From Polaribacter aquimarinus (GTDB lineage: Bacteria > Bacteroidota > Bacteroidia > Flavobacteriales > Flavobacteriaceae), in contig NZ_QFFG01000003.1 in the NCBI RefSeq assembly GCF_003129485.1, forward strand, positions 310,001-374,000: 64,000 nucleotides of DNA, written 5' to 3'. The notes under the pieces are model-generated. The model was not told where the DNA came from. It ran no database searches and worked only from the letters and a program-made list of their open reading frames with translations. Each line of letters begins with the position of its first letter. The first letter of the stretch is position 1. Of this stretch, positions 39,524 to 48,162 are shown in pieces. A program made the position numbers and the translations under genes.

Positions 39524-40249
39524 ATGAAAAATTCAATAACAAAGACAATTACAATTTTATTTATTGCTACTATTTTTACTTCTTGTGGAGTAGATATGTT
39601 TAACCGAATAAACGGAAACAGAAACGTTGTAACGAAACAAAGAAAAACTAATGATAATTTTAAAGGAATTAAAGTTAGTACAGGTATCGATCTATATATA
39701 AGTCAAGGAAACAGTAATAAAATTACTGTTGAAGCAGATGAAAACTTACACGATATTATTATAACAGAAGTAGAAGATGGTATTTTAAAAGTGTATTCAG
39801 AAAAAAGTATTTGGAGAGCAAAAGCAAGAAAAGTTTATGTAACTGTTGTAGAATTAAACTCTTTAAAGGCTACAAGTGGTAGTGATGTTTATGGAGAAGA
39901 CACTATTAAAACTGATGAGATATCGATTACAGCCACAAGTGGTGCAGATATTAGAATTTCTATTGATGCTACAAGCGTAGAAACCAGATCTACTAGTGGT
40001 TCTGATATTAAAATATCTGGTAAATCTATAAATCATGCATCAAGCGCTACAAGTGGCGCCTCTATTTATGCTTATAATTTACAGAGCAAAAATGTATTGG
40101 TAAAAGCTTCTAGTGGTGCAGACATTAACATCTATGCTTCTGAAAAATTAGATGCAAGTGCTTCTAGTGGAGGTGATATCGATTTTAAAGGAAACCCAAA
40201 ACATGTAAATAAAAAATCATCTTCTGGAGGCGACGTTTCTAGAAAATAA
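39524..40249 (+). CDS. head GIN domain (DUF2807) lipoprotein
   Basis: 241 residues. A lipoprotein signal peptide ends at FTSC (about C21). The head GIN (DUF2807) beta-helix domain is visible as repeated Ser/Gly rungs: ATSGSDVYGED, ATSGADIRIS, STSGSDIKIS, SSGADINIY, SSGGDIDF. These beta-solenoid domains probably bind or sense envelope components; function is unknown. It follows the PspC gene by 94 bp. Confidence 0.85.
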   Translation: MKNSITKTITILFIATIFTSCGVDMFNRINGNRNVVTKQRKTNDNFKGIKVSTGIDLYISQGNSNKITVEADENLHDIIITEVEDGILKVYSEKSIWRAKARKVYVTVVELNSLKATSGSDVYGEDTIKTDEISITATSGADIRISIDATSVETRSTSGSDIKISGKSINHASSATSGASIYAYNLQSKNVLVKASSGADINIYASEKLDASASSGGDIDFKGNPKHVNKKSSSGGDVSRK

Positions 40250-40276
40250 TTTTTTTCAATCAACCAAAACTGAATT

Positions 40277-40302
40277 CTTGAGGTTGTATTATCAACCTCA
40301 AG
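40277..40302 (+). terminator. hairpin between the DUF2807 gene and 40344
   Basis: Perfect 10-bp stem CTTGAGGTTG (40277-40286) / CAACCTCAAG (40293-40302). It overlaps the only upstream alternative start (TTG 40278) of the next gene, so that start is unlikely. The T-tract is weak, so it may be an attenuating terminator. Confidence 0.55.
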
Positions 40303-40343
40303 ATTTCAAAAAACAATCAACCCAAAGCACTAACATACCATTT

Positions 40344-40868
40344 ATGAATTCTTTTTTAGAACCCTTTAAAAACTCTTTTGTTTTAAAAATACTATTGTTT
40401 TTAGCAATGTTATTTTACAATTTTGTTTTGAATGCCCAAATTGATAAAAACTCAGATTTATACAAAACATTAAAAATTAAAGACAGTATTATTTTTGAAA
40501 AAACTTTTAATTTATGTGAGTTAGAAAAGTTAGATTCTATAATAGCTAAAGACTTTGAATTTTATCATGATGTTGGAGGAAAACAAAATAGAGAAGAGTT
40601 TTTTAAAGCTATAAGAAACAACATTTGTGCAAAACCTGGAATTAATAAAAGAAACTTGGTAAGTAATTCTCTAGAAGTCCATCAACTAAAAGATAACGGA
40701 ACCATATATGGAGCCATCCAAAAAGGAAAGCATACTTTTCTACAAAAAACAAATGGAATTTTTAAAACTGTAGGAATTGCAGATTTTACGCATCTTTGGA
40801 TTCTAGAAAATAAAAATTGGAAATTAAAAAGAGTATTGAGTTACAATCATAAACCTTACTCTAAATAA
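40344..40868 (+). CDS. DUF4440/NTF2-like secreted protein
   Basis: 174 residues from the ATG at 40344. A signal segment (about 8-32, ending NAQ) precedes an NTF2-like domain: an EKTFNLCELEKLDSIIAKDFEFYHDVGGKQN stretch matches SnoaL/DUF4440 proteins, with the SLTHLWILENKNWKLKRVLSY-type end. Members bind small ligands or act as calcium/calmodulin-type accessory domains; ligand unknown. An upstream TTG start at 40278 is rejected because it falls inside a hairpin. Confidence 0.7.
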   Translation: MNSFLEPFKNSFVLKILLFLAMLFYNFVLNAQIDKNSDLYKTLKIKDSIIFEKTFNLCELEKLDSIIAKDFEFYHDVGGKQNREEFFKAIRNNICAKPGINKRNLVSNSLEVHQLKDNGTIYGAIQKGKHTFLQKTNGIFKTVGIADFTHLWILENKNWKLKRVLSYNHKPYSK

Positions 40869-40932
40869 AAATTTTATTAGAATAGCTAACTCTAATAATA
40901 GTTACTAATACTTGGTTTTATTAGTTTACTTG

Positions 40933-40965
40933 GTAAGTCGTCGTTTTGCAAAAAACGACGCTTAC
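40933..40965 (+). terminator. strong terminator after 40868
   Basis: Long stem GTAAGTCGTCGTTTT (from 40933) pairing with AAAACGACGCTTAC (to 40965), with one bulged T, followed by TTTTTA. It ends the plus-strand run before the NYN gene. The 208-bp gap holds nothing else I can identify. Confidence 0.82.
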
Positions 40966-41076
40966 TTTTTAGTTTAACTTGTTTCTTAAAATATTTCTGA
41001 TAACTTCATATGAAATACAGATGACTTACACTAACTTGTAAGAAATTTAAAAAATGCATTATACAATGCTCAAAAT

Positions 41077-41850
41077 ATGAATACAAATATAAATTTAGCC
41101 GTTCTTATTGACGGAGACAATATACCATCTGCACACGTAAAAGAAATGATGGAGGAAATTGCAAAATATGGCAACCCTACTATTAAGCGAATCTATGGAG
41201 ATTGGACCAAACCAAATCTTACCAAATGGAAAAATCTATTATTAGAAAATGCCATTACTCCTATTCAACAATATGGATATACTACTGGCAAAAATGCCAC
41301 AGATTCTGCAATGATTATTGATGCTATGGATATTCTTTATAGTGGAAAAGTAAACGGTTTTTGTTTGGTTTCTAGTGACAGCGACTTTACAAGATTAGCA
41401 ACTAGGTTAAGAGAAGCAGGAATGCAAGTTATTGGTATTGGCGAAAAGAAAACACCAAACCCCTTTATAGTTGCTTGTGATAAATTTGTTTACATAGAAG
41501 TATTGAAAAAACAAACAGAAAAGAAAGACGATAATGATGATGAGGATACCAAAGAATCTAATAAATCGAACGTTGATAAAATTACCCAAAGAGAAATTCA
41601 TTTAATTTCAACCACAATTTCTGATCTTTCTGATGAAGATGGATGGGCTTTTCTAGGTGATGTTGGTAGCTTATTACAAAAAAAACGCCCAAATTTTGAT
41701 TCAAGAAATTATGGATTTGAAAAATTAACACCTTTAATTAAATCTATAGGAAGTTTTGATTTAGAACAAAGAGAAAACACGAAAAGTAGACACAAATTAA
41801 TCTTTGTAAAAAATAAAGAAAAACGTATTAGAAAACCTAAAAAACGCTAA
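41077..41850 (+). CDS. NYN domain/OST-HTH protein
   Basis: 257 residues. The NYN (PIN-like) ribonuclease-fold domain spans about 5-150: VLIDGDNIPSAHVKEMMEE with Asp D12 and D14, then DSAMIIDAMDILYSGKVNGF and SSDSDFTRLATRL. The acidic linker KKDDNDDEDTKES is followed by an OST-HTH/LOTUS domain (about 175-250) that binds RNA or G-quadruplexes in other proteins. Such LabA-like proteins are probably RNA-acting regulators; the target is unknown. Monocistronic. Confidence 0.9.
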   Translation: MNTNINLAVLIDGDNIPSAHVKEMMEEIAKYGNPTIKRIYGDWTKPNLTKWKNLLLENAITPIQQYGYTTGKNATDSAMIIDAMDILYSGKVNGFCLVSSDSDFTRLATRLREAGMQVIGIGEKKTPNPFIVACDKFVYIEVLKKQTEKKDDNDDEDTKESNKSNVDKITQREIHLISTTISDLSDEDGWAFLGDVGSLLQKKRPNFDSRNYGFEKLTPLIKSIGSFDLEQRENTKSRHKLIFVKNKEKRIRKPKKR

Positions 41851-41857
41851 AAAAAGG

Positions 41858-42265
41858 CTACTTATTCTCTAAATGTTCTTCAATATCTGCGATATGATGC
41901 TGTAAAGCTTGAGATGATATTTGTATTTCTCTAATTAATAAACCTAACGAAAGAATTAATAAAATTAACGCAGTACCAAAAATCCAAATAGCAAGAGCTT
42001 GTTGATGAATATAAATTAAAAACATGGTCAGCACACAAAAAAGTAAACTTGTTATTCCAAGTATTTGCATATAACGTGTTAAGTTTAAGCGTAACTTTAA
42101 ATTCTTAATTTGCCTTATTAATGAATCTTCTTTTCTTTCTAAATACTTATCATGTAAATTTCTGATAACTGAAGAATATGCCAAAAATCTATTGGTATAA
42201 GCTAACATTATTAAAGATATAGCAGAGAATAAAAGTGCCGGTGTTGTTAAAGTAAGTGCTTCCAT
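41858..42265 (-). CDS. DUF2721 membrane protein
   Basis: 135 residues. Three membrane helices (about 5-25, 68-88 and 95-118) with the DUF2721 pattern of a short N-terminal helix (TTPALLFSAISLIMLAYTNRF) and a charged loop SLIRQIKNLKLRLNLTRYM. Function unknown. Convergent with the NYN gene, with 7 bp between the stops. Confidence 0.85.
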   Translation of the reverse strand: MEALTLTTPALLFSAISLIMLAYTNRFLAYSSVIRNLHDKYLERKEDSLIRQIKNLKLRLNLTRYMQILGITSLLFCVLTMFLIYIHQQALAIWIFGTALILLILSLGLLIREIQISSQALQHHIADIEEHLENK

Positions 42266-42372
42266 AATAGATTACAAAACTAATCAATAAGAAAGAAATA
42301 AACACTGATAAAAAAAGTTTGTTTCAATATGCAAAAAAAGATAACTTCGTTGGAAGCTTAAATAAAACATTT

Positions 42373-42537
42373 ATGCCCAAAAAAGGAAAAGCAAAAAATA
42401 CAGTTAATAAAGCTAAACATACTAAGTTGATGAATCAAAAAATTAACAAAGTAAAGTTAGAAAAAAAACGCAATAAAGAACATCTAAAAGCAATTATTAA
42501 AAAAGCTAATGAACTGAAAAGAAAGGAAAATTTATAA
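42373..42537 (+). CDS. small lysine-rich protein
   Basis: 54 residues from ATG 42373; an in-frame ATG at 42319 would add 18 residues. It reads MPKKGKAKNTVNKAKHTKLMNQ, almost entirely Lys/Asn/Ala/Leu, and is likely helical and nucleic-acid binding, but I do not recognise it. It is 18 bp before the DUF985 gene and may share its transcript. Confidence 0.5.
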   Translation: MPKKGKAKNTVNKAKHTKLMNQKINKVKLEKKRNKEHLKAIIKKANELKRKENL

Positions 42538-42555
42538 ATTCAACAAGTTATAAAA

Positions 42556-43056
42556 ATGGATGCAACAGAAATAATTAATCATTTTAATTTACAAGAACAC
42601 CCAGAAGGTGGATATTTTAGAGAGGTTTATCGTAGCAAAGGATTTATTTTAGAAGAGAATTTAGCAGAATACTTTGAAGGGAATAGAAATTACTGTACAA
42701 GTATTTATTTCTTATTGACTTCAGAAAAATTTTCTGCTTTTCATAAAATCAATCAAGATGAAATTTGGCATTTTTACAAAGGAAGCCCACTAAAAATACA
42801 TTTACTTTCTCCTGAAGGAGAATATACTTTTGTTATTATTGGTGATGGTTTTAAAAAGGGTGAAGTTTTCCAGTTTACTGTTCCTGCCCACTATTATTTT
42901 GCTGCAGAAGTTATAAAAACAACCTCGTATGCTTTTGTTGGTTGTACAGTTTCTCCTGGATTCGATTTTAGAGATTTTGTGCTACCCTCTCGTAAAGAGT
43001 TATTAAATGAATTTCCACAACATTCAAAAATTATCGGTCAACTAACACATCATTAA
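42556..43056 (+). CDS. DUF985/cupin_5 family protein
   Basis: 166 residues. The RmlC-like cupin fold is shown by EHPEGGYFREVYRS, YFLLTSEKFSAFHKINQDEIWHFYKGSPL and the later GCTVSPGFDFRDF, the DUF985 (cupin_5) signature with probable metal or sugar-binding His/Glu residues. Role unknown; related to dTDP-sugar epimerases by fold only. Followed by a terminator. Confidence 0.9.
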   Translation: MDATEIINHFNLQEHPEGGYFREVYRSKGFILEENLAEYFEGNRNYCTSIYFLLTSEKFSAFHKINQDEIWHFYKGSPLKIHLLSPEGEYTFVIIGDGFKKGEVFQFTVPAHYYFAAEVIKTTSYAFVGCTVSPGFDFRDFVLPSRKELLNEFPQHSKIIGQLTHH

Positions 43057-43063
43057 ACAAAAA

Positions 43064-43087
43064 AATCCCAAGTCTAAACTCGGGATT
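43064..43087. terminator. terminator after the DUF985 gene
   Basis: AATCCC (43064-43069) pairs with GGGATT (43082-43087), with inner AGT/ACT pairing and one mismatch, flanked by A- and T-tracts. It also can end the minus-strand cluster 43111-44348. Confidence 0.7.
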
Positions 43088-43110
43088 ATAAAATCAATCA
43101 AATTTATATT

Positions 43111-43368
43111 CTAGGTATCAATAGAACCTAAAACTCTTTTCATAAAAGCATTTAATGCCTCTTTTTTGGGTGTGCCTTCTTTAATCATTTTATCTACTTC
43201 AACTGCACCATATAGATTAGAAATTAACTCTCCTATAACATCTAATTCTTCATCCTTTAATGATGAAACTTCTGTTAAAGCCTCAAGAGTTTCTATAGTT
43301 TCTAACACATAATCTTGATCGTTTTCTTCGATAAAATTAGTTAAGTGTTTTATTACTGGTAATTTCAT
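43111..43368 (-). CDS. small DUF6952-like helical protein
   Basis: 85 residues, all helical: MKLPVIKHLTNFIEENDQDYVLETIETLEALTE. I recognise it only as the small protein regularly found beside thioredoxin and peroxiredoxin genes in Flavobacteriaceae (DUF6952, moderately sure). No cysteine is present. It starts 2 bp after the thioredoxin stop, the last gene of a peroxiredoxin-thioredoxin-DUF6952 operon. Confidence 0.65.
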   Translation of the reverse strand: MKLPVIKHLTNFIEENDQDYVLETIETLEALTEVSSLKDEELDVIGELISNLYGAVEVDKMIKEGTPKKEALNAFMKRVLGSIDT

Positions 43369-43370
43369 AA

Positions 43371-43679
43371 TTAAATAACTTCGTTTACCAAGTCTTTTAA
43401 CACATCAAACTTGTTGGTTTGTGTTTGATTTACAAATTTACCGTCCACAAATGTGGCAAAAGTTGGTAAATTACTTACATCTGCTAACTTTCTACTTTCA
43501 GGAAATTTTTCAGCATCCGCAATTACAAAAACCATATCTTCATTTTCAGTTGATAATTTCTTGAATTTTGGCTTCATAATTCTACAGTTTCCACACCAAG
43601 TTGCAGCATATTGTACCACTACTTTTTTATTTTCAGAAACAATATTTGCCAAATTATCTTGACTTAATTCTTGTACCAT
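43371..43679 (-). CDS. thioredoxin family protein
   Basis: 102 residues with no signal peptide, so cytoplasmic. The active site is ATWCGNCRIM (C29/C32) and the cis-proline lies in VSNLPTFATF. It is a compact thioredoxin rather than TlpA. Its place next to the peroxiredoxin gene suggests it reduces that enzyme (inference), and trxB at 59843 could reduce it in turn. Confidence 0.9.
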   Translation of the reverse strand: MVQELSQDNLANIVSENKKVVVQYAATWCGNCRIMKPKFKKLSTENEDMVFVIADAEKFPESRKLADVSNLPTFATFVDGKFVNQTQTNKFDVLKDLVNEVI

Positions 43680-43706
43680 AATTAATTATGAATTTATAGT
43701 TAATTC

Positions 43707-44348
43707 TTAGTGAGAAGCTAAATATTCTGCAGTTCCTTTCGCATTAGGAGACATTGCGTCTTTTCCTTCTTCCCAGTTTGCTGGACAAACCTCACCTTTT
43801 TCTTGTACGTGCGTTAAAGCGTCTACTAAACGTAAATACTCGCCAACATTTCTACCTAAAGGCATGTTATTTATACTTTCATGTTGCACAACACCATCTT
43901 CATCTATGATATAAGTAGCTCTATAAGTTACATTATCACCTTCTACTTGAACTGTTCCTGTAGCTTCATCATAAGTTTCATTAGTGATGTCTAAAATCCC
44001 TAAAATTGATGATAAATTTCTGTTAGAATCTGCTAAAATAGGGTACGTTACGCCTTCAATTCCTCCATTATCTTTAGAAGTGCTTAACCAAGCAAAATGT
44101 ACTTCAGGAGTATCACAAGAAGCACCAATTACAATTGTGTTTCTTTTTTCAAATTCTCCTAGAGCTGCTTGAAAAGCGTGTAATTCTGTTGGACAAACAA
44201 ATGTAAAGTCTTTTGGATACCAAAATAACAAAACCTTCTTTTTATTATTAACCGCTTCTTCTAGTACATTTACTTTAAATGTATCACCCATTTCATTCAT
44301 TGCGTCTACATTTAAATCTGGAAATTTTTTACCAACTGCTGTTGCCAT
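43707..44348 (-). CDS. 2-Cys peroxiredoxin (AhpC/TSA)
   Basis: 213 residues. A typical 2-Cys peroxiredoxin that reduces hydrogen peroxide and alkyl hydroperoxides. The peroxidatic cysteine C52 lies in DFTFVCPTELHAF, and the resolving cysteine C188 in GEVCPANWEEGKDAM. Ends with the YLASH tail. First gene of the operon with a thioredoxin and a small DUF6952-like protein, 27 bp apart. Confidence 0.94.
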   Translation of the reverse strand: MATAVGKKFPDLNVDAMNEMGDTFKVNVLEEAVNNKKKVLLFWYPKDFTFVCPTELHAFQAALGEFEKRNTIVIGASCDTPEVHFAWLSTSKDNGGIEGVTYPILADSNRNLSSILGILDITNETYDEATGTVQVEGDNVTYRATYIIDEDGVVQHESINNMPLGRNVGEYLRLVDALTHVQEKGEVCPANWEEGKDAMSPNAKGTAEYLASH

Positions 44349-44419
44349 TTTTTTATTTTTTTGTAATTAATATTTGTTTTTTGTTTTACAAAGATAGAAA
44401 TGATATGAAATTTAAATAA

Positions 44420-44458
44420 AAAAGTTGATGCGAACTTTTTATGTTTGCATCAACTTTT
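44420..44458 (-). terminator. terminator after the VOC-family gene
   Basis: Long stem AAAAGTTGATGCGAAC (44420-44435) / GTTTGCATCAACTTTT (44443-44458) with one G-T wobble. It ends the minus-strand run that finishes with the VOC gene. Confidence 0.8.
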
Positions 44459-44491
44459 CTTATAGTAAAATACTAAACGAATAGTTATTTC

Positions 44492-44833
44492 TTATTTATC
44501 AGACCAAATTGCTAATTCATTACCTGAAGGATCTAAAAAGTGAAAGCGTTTTCCACCTGGGAATTCAAATGCTTTTTTAGAAATTTTTCCTCCTAAAGAG
44601 ATTATTACTTCTTGAATAATCTTTAAATCTTTTGCATATAAAACCACTAAAGCTCCGTTTATTATTGGTTTTGTGGTATACTCAAAACCTCCTTCCAATC
44701 CACTTTCAGAAAAAGCTACATAATGGGGTCCGTAATCGGTAAACTTCCAAGAAAAAGCTTTCGTATAAAATGCTTTTGTTTCTTCTATATTTAGTGACTT
44801 AAACTCAATGTAATTAATTGTATTATCCTTCAT
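44492..44833 (-). CDS. VOC (glyoxalase-like) family protein
   Basis: 113 residues from ATG 44833; the preceding in-frame ATG at 44863 would add 10 residues and overlap the regulator gene. VOC fold: INYIEFKSLNIEETKAFYTKAFSWKFTDYG, with a probable metal-binding His/Glu in the paired modules. Such proteins are often glyoxalase, bleomycin-resistance or dioxygenase-like; substrate unknown. The start overlaps the stop region of the response regulator by a few bases. Confidence 0.87.
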   Translation of the reverse strand: MKDNTINYIEFKSLNIEETKAFYTKAFSWKFTDYGPHYVAFSESGLEGGFEYTTKPIINGALVVLYAKDLKIIQEVIISLGGKISKKAFEFPGGKRFHFLDPSGNELAIWSDK

Positions 44834-44834
44834 C

Positions 44835-45998
44835 TTATTTACTTGCAAAAAGCTTAATATCATTAGCAGAAACTTCTTTTTCTCCTAAGATAATTAAACG
44901 TTCTACTACATTTCTTAACTCTCTGATATTCCCAGTCCAATCATATTCCTGCAATAATTTTATGGCTTCTGATGAAAATTCTTTTTTAGGTGTTCCTTGT
45001 TCTTCAGATATTTTATTCGCAAAGAAATCTACTAATAAAGGAATGTCTTCTCTCCTATCATTCAAAGCAGGAACTTTAATTAAAATCACTGCTAATCTAT
45101 GATACAAGTCCTCTCTAAAACGTCCTTCAGCAATTTCTTCTTTTAAGTTCTTATTGGTTGCTGCTACTACTCTAACATTTACTTTTATATCCTTATCTGA
45201 ACCTACTCTAGAAATTCTATTTTCTTGTAAAGCACGTAAAACTTTAGCTTGAGCAGACAAACTCATATCACCAATTTCATCTAAGAAAATAGTTCCTCCA
45301 TTTGCCGCTTCAAATTTACCTGCTCTGTCTTTGTTTGCGCCTGTAAAAGAACCTTTTACGTGTCCAAATAATTCACTTTCTATCAATTCTGATGGAATTG
45401 CAGCACAATTCACTTCAATCATTGGCGCTTTTACTCTGTCTGATTTTTCGTGTAACCAATGGGCAACTAATTCTTTTCCTGTTCCATTTGGTCCAGTAAT
45501 TAAAACTCGGGCATCGGTTGCTGCCACTTTTTCTATGATTTCTTTAATGTGAGTAATGGCATCACTCTCACCAATCATTTGGTAGCTTTTACTAACTTTT
45601 TTCTTTAATCGTTTGTTTTCTACCACCAATACTTTTTTCTCTAAAGCATTTCTTACCGTATTTAATAGACGATTTAAATCTGGTGGTTTAGAAATATAAT
45701 CGAAAGCCCCTAAACGCATTGTATTTACTGCTGTATCTAAATCTCCGTGACCAGAAATCATTACAATAGGTACTTCTGGTTTTATTTTCTTTGCCTTTTC
45801 TAGAACCTCGACACCATCCATTTTAGGCATTTTAATATCGCACAAAACCAAATCATAGTCATTTTTCTTTATCATTTCTATGCCTAACAAACCATCTTCA
45901 GCTTCTTCAACTTTGTAGGCATCATTTTCTTCTGAAATAATTTTTGTTAAGACTCTTCTAATTGCAGCTTCATCTTCTATAACTAATATTTTTGACAT
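44835..45998 (-). CDS. sigma-54-dependent response regulator without DNA-binding domain
   Basis: 387 residues. The receiver domain (1-120) has the phosphoacceptor D54 in LVLCDIKMPKMDG. A sigma-54-activating AAA+ domain (about 140-380) carries Walker A GPNGTGKE, the sigma-54-contacting loop as GSFTGA instead of GAFTGA, and ends with an NIRELRNVVERL helix. The protein stops about 25 residues later, with no C-terminal Fis-type helix-turn-helix, so it may act without binding a specific site, as FlrA-less or FleQ-less forms do. No histidine kinase is adjacent. Confidence 0.92.
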   Translation of the reverse strand: MSKILVIEDEAAIRRVLTKIISEENDAYKVEEAEDGLLGIEMIKKNDYDLVLCDIKMPKMDGVEVLEKAKKIKPEVPIVMISGHGDLDTAVNTMRLGAFDYISKPPDLNRLLNTVRNALEKKVLVVENKRLKKKVSKSYQMIGESDAITHIKEIIEKVAATDARVLITGPNGTGKELVAHWLHEKSDRVKAPMIEVNCAAIPSELIESELFGHVKGSFTGANKDRAGKFEAANGGTIFLDEIGDMSLSAQAKVLRALQENRISRVGSDKDIKVNVRVVAATNKNLKEEIAEGRFREDLYHRLAVILIKVPALNDRREDIPLLVDFFANKISEEQGTPKKEFSSEAIKLLQEYDWTGNIRELRNVVERLIILGEKEVSANDIKLFASK

Positions 45999-46008
45999 AC
46001 TCTTTTTC

Positions 46009-46830
46009 TTATTTTATAAGGTGAACATCTCTCTGAGGAAATGGAATTGTAACATTATTTTCTCTAAATTTTTTATCAATTTCAAAACGCAGATCACTCT
46101 TTATTTGCAGGTGTGTATAACTGTTATTGATGTTAAACAGTAACTTAAACTGCAACGCACTATCACCAAAATCGGTAAACAAAACTTTCGGTTCTGGTGA
46201 TTTTAAAATTTTTGGATGCGCTTTGGCGACATCAACCAAAATTTTTCTGACCAACTCTACATCAGAACCATAGGCTACTCCAACTTCAACTCCTTCTGTG
46301 GTTTGCACTCCATTTTGAGTCCAATTGAATAAACTTTGCGTTAAAAATTTATGATTAGGAATGATTAAAACTTTATCATCAATTGTTAATGCCCTTGTTG
46401 TTCTTAATCTAATCTCAATAATCTTGCCAACTTTTTCATCAACCTCTACAATATCATTTACCGTAAGTGTTTTATCCAACAGAATAAAAATTCCGGAAAT
46501 AATATCTTGAAATAAAGTTTGCAATCCTAAACCAATACCAACTAATAATGCAGCAGAACCCGCTAATAAAACGCCTACTTCTATTCCTGATGATTCTAAA
46601 GCAATGATTAAAACGATGACATACACAAAATATTGAAGAAATGTAAAAATAGCTTTGAACTTGCCTTTATCATCTTCATCAAGCCTTCTATTGACCAATT
46701 TTCGAATCAATTTTAAAAGCATACTTGTAATGACAATTACAAATATGATAAAGATTACTGTTTTTACATCTAAGTGAATTTTATCAGTAATTTCGAAAGA
46801 AAAGTTTAAAAACTCTTTAAATTTATTCAT
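46009..46830 (-). CDS. MscS-family mechanosensitive channel
   Basis: 273 residues. Three membrane helices (about 22-42, 65-85 and 88-108), the last with the Gly/Ala-rich pore pattern LLAGSAALLVGIGLGLQTLFQDIISGIFIL, followed by the MscS beta-domain (VGKIIEIRLRTTRALTIDDKVLIIPNH). It opens under membrane tension to relieve hypo-osmotic pressure. It lies 10 bp after the response regulator gene and 3 bp after the ABC permease gene, in one minus-strand run. Confidence 0.92.
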   Translation of the reverse strand: MNKFKEFLNFSFEITDKIHLDVKTVIFIIFVIVITSMLLKLIRKLVNRRLDEDDKGKFKAIFTFLQYFVYVIVLIIALESSGIEVGVLLAGSAALLVGIGLGLQTLFQDIISGIFILLDKTLTVNDIVEVDEKVGKIIEIRLRTTRALTIDDKVLIIPNHKFLTQSLFNWTQNGVQTTEGVEVGVAYGSDVELVRKILVDVAKAHPKILKSPEPKVLFTDFGDSALQFKLLFNINNSYTHLQIKSDLRFEIDKKFRENNVTIPFPQRDVHLIK

Positions 46831-46833
46831 CTT

Positions 46834-48159
46834 TTAGCCTTTATATTTTAGCCATTTGTATAAATCTTTATAGGTTGGTTTTTTCCCATACATTAAAATT
46901 CCTACTCTATAAATTTTGGCTGCTAACCAAACCATAAACACAAAGGTAACTAATAATAATGCCATAGAAATGGCCAATTCATACCAAGAAACTCCAAAGG
47001 GTACTCGCATTAACATTACAATTGGACTGGTAAATGGAATATGAGAAAACAACACTGCAATAGATCCGTGAGGATCGTTAATTACCGTAGCAAAACCAAC
47101 ATAAACTCCCAAAATTAAAGGTAACATAATTGGCAACATAAACTGTTGCGTATCCGTTTCATTATCTACAGCAGCACCAACTGCAGCAAATAAAGAACTA
47201 TACAACATATAGCCTCCTAAAAAGTAAAATATAAATAAGACAAACATTTTTAAGATGGGTAATCGTAAAATTTCTTGTAGAATCAATTGACCTTTACTAC
47301 CACCTGTAGCTTGTTTTGCCATTTCAAATTGTTCGGCAGGAACTCTAGAAGATTGCATTTCTACAACATCAACCCCAAAAACAGACGAAGCAACTGTCAT
47401 TACAATAAAGAGAATAACTCCCCAAATAAAAAATTGCAGTAAACCTGCAGAGGCATTCCCAATAATTTTACCTAACATAAGTTGGAATGGTTTTACTGAG
47501 GACACAATTACCTCTATAATTCTACTTGTTTTTTCTTCGATAACACTTCGCATTACAGATGTTCCGTAAATCATTACAAACATCATTAAAAAGTAACCTG
47601 CAATGGCACCAACACCGATTTTTAATCCGTTGATTAATTTTGATGATTCTTCGCCAGAAAAATTATACATCTTAATATCAGACTGAATTCTTGATGCATT
47701 AATTTTATCAATATCAATTCCGAAATTGTTTAATTTTTCATTTCTTAGTTTACGTTCTATTTTGTTCTCTATAGAATTCATCACAGACATTCCAGGAGAA
47801 TCTTTGGAATAAAACTCAATAGATTTTGCTAAAATTTCTAAACTATCTTTTTTAGGAATAATTAAGGCACCATAATAATTACCTGCTTCTACTTTTTTCT
47901 TGGTTTCTTCTATTCCTAATGCCGTGTAATCTGTATAATGAATAGTTTTGGTATCTTTAAAATCATCCTTAGAAAACAAACCAGAATTGTCTACATATAC
48001 TATCTTTTTGACTTTCTCATCGTTTTTCTGCATCAGAAAATACACTAAGAAACCCATTCCTACCATAATAAGCGGACTTAAAAAAGTCATCACTATAAAC
48101 GATTTATTACGAACCTTTGCAATAAACTCTCTCTGTATAATTAGTTTTAACTTGCTCAT
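46834..48159 (-). CDS. ABC-2 type exporter permease
   Basis: 441 residues. One N-terminal membrane helix (about 22-42), a large periplasmic loop to about 180, then five helices (about 180-400) of the ABC2_membrane_3 fold. It resembles NatB-type permeases for Na+, antibiotics or lipids. Its ATPase gene is 3 bp upstream, so the two form a complete exporter. The exported substrate is unknown. Confidence 0.9.
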   Translation of the reverse strand: MSKLKLIIQREFIAKVRNKSFIVMTFLSPLIMVGMGFLVYFLMQKNDEKVKKIVYVDNSGLFSKDDFKDTKTIHYTDYTALGIEETKKKVEAGNYYGALIIPKKDSLEILAKSIEFYSKDSPGMSVMNSIENKIERKLRNEKLNNFGIDIDKINASRIQSDIKMYNFSGEESSKLINGLKIGVGAIAGYFLMMFVMIYGTSVMRSVIEEKTSRIIEVIVSSVKPFQLMLGKIIGNASAGLLQFFIWGVILFIVMTVASSVFGVDVVEMQSSRVPAEQFEMAKQATGGSKGQLILQEILRLPILKMFVLFIFYFLGGYMLYSSLFAAVGAAVDNETDTQQFMLPIMLPLILGVYVGFATVINDPHGSIAVLFSHIPFTSPIVMLMRVPFGVSWYELAISMALLLVTFVFMVWLAAKIYRVGILMYGKKPTYKDLYKWLKYKG

Positions 48160-48162
48160 TTC

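Noticed and set aside
40278..40343. TTG start of the NTF2-like gene
   Set aside because: It falls inside a hairpin, and the extra 22 residues precede a good signal sequence.
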